64,000 nucleotides of DNA from Ignavibacteria bacterium UBA2333 (lineage in GTDB: Bacteria > Bacteroidota > Ignavibacteria > Kapaibacteriales > Kapaibacteriaceae). Numbering within the stretch: the stretch's first letter is position 1; each line of letters starts with the position of its first letter. The notes beneath the pieces were generated by a model that saw nothing but the letters and a program-made list of their open reading frames with translations, did not search any database and was not told where the DNA came from. Of this stretch, positions 59,164-64,000 are shown piece after piece. Location of the stretch: the NCBI GenBank assembly GCA_002344895.1, contig DDUR01000076.1, positions 1 to 64,000 of the forward strand, written 5' to 3'. The position numbers and the translations under genes are program-made.

Positions 59164-61777
59164 GTAGGTCCTTTCGTGCAAAAGCAACGGCGAGTCGTAA
59201 GGTTGGTAGATCGACGTCAGCATCAAAATGTTGTCGAACGTCCTTGAGTCGGACCATAGGTCGATCGCGAACAATTTCTCTGACGATTCCGTACACAGAA
59301 TCAGGTATCAACGCCCCACGTTCAATCGAAAGTCCTGATTCAAGTGCCTTTTGTAGAGCCGCAGCCGCGTCAACCTTCGACAGTTGTGCAGCGCGTGCAA
59401 CGTGGGCAAGAGTTCGATCGCGGTCAAGTGCATCAAGAACAGCCACAACATCGCTCGTGATATGAATCTTCGGCGCATACCTTCCACCCATTCGATGTGT
59501 GTCGAGTGCCGAAATCATTTCCTCGCCATATCGTTGAATAAAGTCTACACTTCCGTGATGGCCAGGCCGCAGGTCTGCAACCTGCTGGGGCATATCTGAA
59601 GCAAGTCGCTCAAGTGCCTGAAGGCTCACGAGCGCGCTTGGCTGAAGCTGGTCTCGCGCTGCCAGGTGTGCGCGTTTCACCACTAGACTTGCCAGAACAG
59701 CTGGTGGTACGTCATTACGTTTCGCAAAGCCGATATTGAGAGGGGGCGGAAGGGGCTCAGCAAACACTCTCCCCTCACGTGTGGCCCCTACTGTCGGAAA
59801 GTCTGAGGCTGTTCGAACAAGAAGTTGCCGTGACAATGCTTCGTCGAGCGCGTCCATCATTAACGGACGCCGAACGTTCGCCATCGCTCCCCACGACTTC
59901 GCACGAAAGAGCTCGTACTCCGTCACAGTTTTTGACATTGTGGCTGTGACAATGTCAACAAGAACGTTACGACCAAATCGACCAGACAACTCTACGGCAG
60001 CACGGATGAGTGCTTGAATGTATTCAGTTGCCTTCGGGCTCAGTTCAGATCGTGGTGTCGACGTCACGCATGATGAACACCGGCCACACGTTCCTTTCCC
60101 TTCCGGATCTCCGAAATACCGCAGGATAAAATTGCGCTTACATGTTGGGCTTTCGGCATATCGTACCACGGTTTCAAGTTTTTGTCGCGCTCGCTGTTCT
60201 CGTGATCGTATTGTAGCAACATCAATAGAAAGTTGAGAATGACTCTGTCGTGGACCAAGGATCACAATTCCTGTTCCATGATGTGGTGCCGTAAACGTCA
60301 CGAGTTGTGCTGATACGAGACGGTGCAGTACGTCGGCCGTTTCCTTTGCCAACAGTCCGTTCCGTGAAAGAAACTCTCTGTAGGAAAAGTCAATCCGTGC
60401 ACCTGGCATTCGCGATGCAACAAGACGCCGCAATGCCAGATAGACGTCCGTACGTTCCGGAGGAGCTGATGCAGTGAACTCATCAAATCGATCAAGCGAC
60501 GTACGTAACACAATTCGAGCTGAGCCATTCGGAAGTGTCCGCAGTATAAGCCCGTCCCGTTCGAGTACATTGAGTGCTCCATCAACAACTGCGGCAGGAA
60601 GGTGCAGGTCGAGTGACAATGAGAGCGCGTCCGCCAGCACGACATCGGAAGAAGAACCACCTATACCGATACCTGCACGGGAACAGATTGCGTCATACAC
60701 ATTCAGTAGTGTTGTCAGGTCCGGGTAGGCTGCAGAGATAAAGAAGTCCATGAGCCTCCGGTCGGAGTGCTGATAGAGCATTGTGCAGCGTGAAGGCAGG
60801 CCATCTCTGCCGGCTCGGCCTGCTTCTTGATAGTAGGCTTCCAGTGTAAGCGTAAGATCAAGATGAATAACGTGACGAATGTCGGCTTTGTCAATTCCCA
60901 TTCCGAACGCACTCGTGGCAACCAATACTGGAAGCTTACCCTCAAGAAATTGTTCCTGTACGACACTACGTTCCTGCTCCGTTCGACCTGCGTGATAGTA
61001 GTCGCTTACAACACCACGTTTTTGAAGTTCCAGAGCTGCTGATTCTACTCGTTTTCGCGAACCACCATATACGAGGATTGATGTATTCGGCTCAGCTCGC
61101 GTAAGTATCGTTGTCCGTTCATATTTCAAACCGGTCGACTCGACCGAAAGGGTAAGGTTCGGTCGATCAAAACCTCGCACAACCACAACGGGCCGCTTCA
61201 TTACTAACGATTCGCAGATATCGTTTCGAACGTCTTCCGTAGCTGTGGCTGTTACGGCCAACACGGTTGGCCTGCCAACCTCTGCAAGAACGGTGGCAAT
61301 ACTCCGATATGATGGACGGTAGTCATGTCCCCATTCTGAAATACAATGTGCCTCGTCAACGGCAACGAGTGAAAGTTTTAATGATCGAAGCAGATTCCGA
61401 AACGCCGAACTCTCAAGACGCTCCGGTGCTACATAAAGAAGTTTGATGTCGCCGCGCGAAGCCCGAAAGATCACGTCGTTAATTTCACCTTGTGGCATCG
61501 ACGAGTTCACACTCGCTGATGCTACTCCTCTGGTCAGCAATCGATCTGTCTGATCCTTCATCAAGGCGATGAGGGGTGAGACAACAAGTGTGAGGTGTGG
61601 CAGTACGAGGGCGGGTACCTGATAACACAATGACTTACCACCACCTGTTGGCAGGACACCAACCGTGTCGTGGCCTGCTAGAACAGCCTCGACGATTTCT
61701 CGTTGACCTGGTCGAAAGCTGTCGTATCCGAACGTCGTTCGAAGGACAGCCACGGCGGCATCAGATTTTGTCGTCAT
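59147..61777 (-). CDS. recQ: ATP-dependent DNA helicase RecQ
   Basis: 876 residues. Superfamily 2 3'-5' helicase: GYDSFRPGQREIVEAVL, GVLPTGGGKSLCYQVPAL (I), VDEAHCISEWGHDYRPSYR (II), VTATATEDV (III), ATSAFGMGIDKADIRHVIH, YYQEAGRAGRDG (VI). The zinc-binding part has CKRNFILRYFGDPEGKGTCG RCSSC. An RQC-like winged helix and an HRDC-like domain (LQALERLASDMPQQVADLRP) follow, then an extra C-terminal helical extension. Longer than E. coli RecQ (about 610). It lies downstream of purM and overlaps the subtilase gene. Confidence 0.95.
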   Translation of the reverse strand: MTTKSDAAVAVLRTTFGYDSFRPGQREIVEAVLAGHDTVGVLPTGGGKSLCYQVPALVLPHLTLVVSPLIALMKDQTDRLLTRGVASASVNSSMPQGEINDVIFRASRGDIKLLYVAPERLESSAFRNLLRSLKLSLVAVDEAHCISEWGHDYRPSYRSIATVLAEVGRPTVLAVTATATEDVRNDICESLVMKRPVVVVRGFDRPNLTLSVESTGLKYERTTILTRAEPNTSILVYGGSRKRVESAALELQKRGVVSDYYHAGRTEQERSVVQEQFLEGKLPVLVATSAFGMGIDKADIRHVIHLDLTLTLEAYYQEAGRAGRDGLPSRCTMLYQHSDRRLMDFFISAAYPDLTTLLNVYDAICSRAGIGIGGSSSDVVLADALSLSLDLHLPAAVVDGALNVLERDGLILRTLPNGSARIVLRTSLDRFDEFTASAPPERTDVYLALRRLVASRMPGARIDFSYREFLSRNGLLAKETADVLHRLVSAQLVTFTAPHHGTGIVILGPRQSHSQLSIDVATIRSREQRARQKLETVVRYAESPTCKRNFILRYFGDPEGKGTCGRCSSCVTSTPRSELSPKATEYIQALIRAAVELSGRFGRNVLVDIVTATMSKTVTEYELFRAKSWGAMANVRRPLMMDALDEALSRQLLVRTASDFPTVGATREGRVFAEPLPPPLNIGFAKRNDVPPAVLASLVVKRAHLAARDQLQPSALVSLQALERLASDMPQQVADLRPGHHGSVDFIQRYGEEMISALDTHRMGGRYAPKIHITSDVVAVLDALDRDRTLAHVARAAQLSKVDAAAALQKALESGLSIERGALIPDSVYGIVREIVRDRPMVRLKDVRQHFDADVDLPTLRLAVAFARKDLHDVSA
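59741..59756 (+). repeat. tandem AGGGGGC/AAGGGGC motif, 9-bp period
   Basis: AGGGGGC-GG-AAGGGGC in recQ; coding strand EPLPPPL. Confidence 0.75.
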
Positions 61778-61804
61778 CTTGATGCGCCCATGGCGCGGAA
61801 TGAT

Positions 61805-62800
61805 TTAGGATGAGATCACTCGGCCGACGTAGAACGGCTTGTCGTTGGCAAGTCGCTGGAGAACTTCTTCTGCGCGAGACTCATGAACGATGCAGATCAT
61901 GCCAACACCAAGGTTAAACACATGACGCATTTCTGCCTCAGTAACATTGCCTTCGCGCTGGATAACGTCAAAAATTGGCGGAACAGCCCACGAACGCCAG
62001 TCAATATCAAGAGTGAGGCCTTCACGCAGGATGCGTGACGTGTTCCCAACAATTCCACCACCAGTGATGTGTGACAGACCGTCGAGAAGTCCATCGGCAA
62101 TCAGAGGATGGAGACTATGGAGATACGACGTATGAACGGCAAGAAGTGCATCACCTAAGGTTGTGCCGAGTTCATCAAGATGAGCATCAATGGCATACTT
62201 CGGGAATAATGCAGCACGAGCAAGTGAGTATCCGTTTGTATGGAGTCCTGTACTTGGAAGACCAATGAGAACATGACCTGGTTGAATTCGCTCACCGTTT
62301 ACGATGTGTGACTTTTCAACAACACCTACGATGGTACCTGCCACATCATAATCACCATCGGCATACATTGATGGCATCTCCGCAGTCTCACCACCGAGTA
62401 GGGCAGCTCCGTTTTCCGTGCATGCCTTAGCCATGCCAGAGACAACGTCACGACCAACGTGAACGGCGAGCCGGCCTGTTGCAAAGTAGTCGAGGAAGAA
62501 CAGTGGTTTTGCACCACATGCAAGGATGTCATTCACACAATGGTTTACAAGGCATTGTCCCACGCTGTCATGTTTGTCCGCCATGGACGCAACCTTCAAC
62601 TTGGTACCAACACCATCCGTACTTGCAACCAAGACCGGATGTTCATAGTCCGGAAATCGTGCATCAAAAAAACCACCAAACAGGCCTATGTCCGAGAGTA
62701 CACCTGGTGTTCTCGTTGCCTTTACAAAGGGTTTAATACTGTTTACCAGTGCTTCGCCAGCGGCAATGTCTACGCCGGCATCGCGGTAGTTCAGACTCAT
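61805..62800 (-). CDS. purM: phosphoribosylformylglycinamidine cyclo-ligase (AIR synthetase)
   Basis: 331 residues. It closes the imidazole ring in purine synthesis. Seen: LNYRDAGVDIAAGEALVNSI, VASTDGVGTKLKVASMAD, NHCVNDILACGAKPLFFLDYF, LLGGETAEMPSMY, GLPSTGLHTNGYSLARAALF, HITGGGIVGNTSRIL. Length is normal. The ATG at 62800 overlaps the glycosyltransferase stop as ATGA, which fixes the start. recQ follows 27 nt later. Confidence 0.95.
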   Translation of the reverse strand: MSLNYRDAGVDIAAGEALVNSIKPFVKATRTPGVLSDIGLFGGFFDARFPDYEHPVLVASTDGVGTKLKVASMADKHDSVGQCLVNHCVNDILACGAKPLFFLDYFATGRLAVHVGRDVVSGMAKACTENGAALLGGETAEMPSMYADGDYDVAGTIVGVVEKSHIVNGERIQPGHVLIGLPSTGLHTNGYSLARAALFPKYAIDAHLDELGTTLGDALLAVHTSYLHSLHPLIADGLLDGLSHITGGGIVGNTSRILREGLTLDIDWRSWAVPPIFDVIQREGNVTEAEMRHVFNLGVGMICIVHESRAEEVLQRLANDKPFYVGRVISS

Positions 62801-63540
62801 CGTACGGGCTCCCATTCGTCGGAGGAGGAACGTCCGCGTAACAACACGGAAAGGGCGTTCACCGTCCACCAGAACAATACACGAAGATACCCAAACTTGC
62901 GGAACCGTCTGGGCGACTCAAGGACGAGGAGCTCTCCAGCAAAACGCACACGAGCCCTGCGACTGATGCGGGCGTAGAGGTCAAAGTCCTCACCTGCAGC
63001 AAGACGATCGCGATATCCTCCAACACGAAGAAACACGTCGCGTCGGACGATTTGGCATTCCCCTCTCCCAGCACCAATTCTGACAACGTTGAGGAACCAC
63101 ACATAACCATTATACAGCGTGTGGAACAGTCTATCTGCGAGTCGTCGTTCTCCAGGTGGGAAATGAACCGAGCAGGCTAGTGCTGCATACCGCGCATACT
63201 TCCCTTCTCGTTGTTCGAACTTCGAGATGTGAGAGAAAAAGGATTCGACATCGGCCGGTATTGTATCGCCATTGATAAATACCAGTACATTGCCCCTTGC
63301 GATAGCAGCCCCTTTGTTTCGACCTTCTGCAATTGTCTGCCGATGATCCTCGTTATGCGTTACAACAACATCTGCATGCTTATTCGCAATGTTTACACTT
63401 TCATCACTACTTCCTCCATCACTAACGATGAGTTCTGCGCTGTAACGCTTTCGGACGTCGGAGGTATAGAGTGACAGCGTAGCGTCGAGAATCTTCGCTT
63501 CGTTAAGTACGGGGACGATGATACTGATGTGCGGCGTCAG
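62797..63540 (-). CDS. family 2 glycosyltransferase, likely CTG start
   Basis: 247 residues by my translation: core HISIIVPVLNEAKILDATLS, AELIVSDGGSSDESVNIANK, DXD-like INGDTIPADV, and AGEDFDLYARISRR near the C-terminus, then a hydrophobic helix (YLRVLFWWTVNALSVLL). It is a GT-A enzyme for an unknown sugar and acceptor. No ATG, GTG or TTG occurs between the in-frame stop at 63601 and the core, so the start must be non-standard. CTG at 63540 is best, overlapping the upstream stop by 4 nt (CTGA); ATT at 63543 is the alternative. Coupled to purM by ATGA. A doubled AAGGGGC (63292-63314, 16-bp period) lies inside. Confidence 0.82.
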   Translation of the reverse strand: MTPHISIIVPVLNEAKILDATLSLYTSDVRKRYSAELIVSDGGSSDESVNIANKHADVVVTHNEDHRQTIAEGRNKGAAIARGNVLVFINGDTIPADVESFFSHISKFEQREGKYARYAALACSVHFPPGERRLADRLFHTLYNGYVWFLNVVRIGAGRGECQIVRRDVFLRVGGYRDRLAAGEDFDLYARISRRARVRFAGELLVLESPRRFRKFGYLRVLFWWTVNALSVLLRGRSSSDEWEPVR

Positions 63541-64000
63541 AATGGTATCACGATGGCAAATGGATAGAGCAATCCAAAGCGTGTTCCTTCGCTTGATATC
63601 TCAAGTGTTGGACCAGGAAGTCGTACGCGGTTCAGGAAAAAGCGAACGTAATTAAAGAAGCCAAACCTTGCTTCAGGAATGATCTTTAGCCAGTTGTAGT
63701 CAAGACCGATGAGGAACTTCCCATTTACGGGCTGCGGTCCACCACTTCCATCAACAACTGCGTAGTTACGGATTCCATATCCAACGGATACCATGAGCCA
63801 GTCTGGCCAGATATCGGCAGCACCATTTGGTAGCAGACGTTCAACATCCATTGCTAACCAAAAGGTAGTACTGTTATAGTCGTCAATAAACGTCGCCGGA
63901 CGTTCATTAATCGGTCGTGCCCCGGTCCACTGTGCTGGTACGTAACTCCACCGAGGAGTAAGGTTCTCGAGCCACGGTACGTAATGCTGGGCAACATAGA
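63537..64000 (-). CDS. 5'-truncated envelope protein, DUF2279-like
   Basis: The C-terminal 153 residues of a gene whose start is beyond the window. The visible part reads AQHYVPWLENLTPRWSYVPA, then FWLAMDVERLLP, PDWLMVSVGYGIRNY and VNGKFLIGLDYNWLKIIPEA, ending TRFGLLYPFAIVIPF. This resembles DUF2279-type proteins, predicted periplasmic or outer-membrane proteins of unknown function. Its stop overlaps the glycosyltransferase start. Confidence 0.65.
   Translation of the reverse strand, partial: YVAQHYVPWLENLTPRWSYVPAQWTGARPINERPATFIDDYNSTTFWLAMDVERLLPNGAADIWPDWLMVSVGYGIRNYAVVDGSGGPQPVNGKFLIGLDYNWLKIIPEARFGFFNYVRFFLNRVRLPGPTLEISSEGTRFGLLYPFAIVIPF

Noticed and set aside
1..64000. CRISPR arrays, insertion sequences, prophage, toxin-antitoxin genes
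   Set aside because: No evenly spaced repeats, transposase, integrase, phage or toxin-like protein was seen in any frame.

Overview
The window (about 50% G+C) looks like a chromosomal segment of a free-living bacterium from the Bacteroidota/Chlorobi side of the FCB group, possibly a Kapabacteria- or Ignavibacteria-like lineage. This placement is an inference. It rests on a short 287-residue primary sigma factor without region 1.1, several TAnnTTTG promoter elements of the Bacteroidota type, at least five proteins ending in a type IX secretion (T9SS) sorting domain, and one-chain class II GlyRS. I see no CRISPR array, insertion sequence, prophage or rRNA.

Layout. 0.1-3.2 kb: an ECF sigma factor, a membrane protein with a T9SS tail, and a FAD lactone-oxidase-like enzyme. 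3.3-10.7 kb: a secreted repeat protein, a PaiB-PaiA fusion, envelope lipoproteins and an OsmC protein. 11-13.1 kb: a DEAD-box helicase whose disordered tail is overlapped out of frame by a DUF1801 gene. 13.1-16.9 kb: metY-metX-hom behind a Met/Cys leader peptide and attenuator. 16.95-20.6 kb: speB-like, dapD and a small ORF, divergent from an MFS transporter. 20.7-23.4 kb: a soluble histidine kinase and NarL-type regulator. 23.4-27.2 kb: ftsQ-ftsA-ftsZ. 27.2-28.3 kb: a dense cluster of DnaA-box-like sites. 28.3-29.9 kb: two 3-hydroxyanthranilate catabolic genes. 29.9-36 kb: tRNA-Ser, a lipoprotein, and a second sigma/T9SS-membrane-protein cassette with a VIT-DUF2135 protein. 36-45.3 kb: queE, recG, ilvE, panC and a DsbD-like reductase. 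45.4-52 kb: glyS, a CtpA protease, and rpoD-rimM-trmD-hydrolase-lipoprotein. 52-64 kb: secreted T9SS proteins including a 1408-residue subtilase, mpl, recQ, purM, a glycosyltransferase and a truncated envelope gene. Many neighbours overlap by 4 nt (ATGA and similar), so translational coupling is common.

Most unusual signals. (1) A dispersed tandem G-rich motif, two (A)AGGGGC half-sites mostly 9 bp apart, occurs about 20 times on both strands, nearly always inside genes. (2) A 22-codon leader ORF with 7 Met and 5 Cys codons, followed by mutually exclusive antiterminator and terminator arms, precedes metY-metX-hom. (3) Thirteen DnaA-box-like sites, three of them perfect, lie within 0.9 kb next to ftsQAZ. 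(4) Three promoters place TAnnTTTG only 3-4 nt before the start codon, implying leaderless mRNAs. (5) Two cassettes pair an ECF sigma factor with a single-span membrane protein ending in a T9SS sorting domain.
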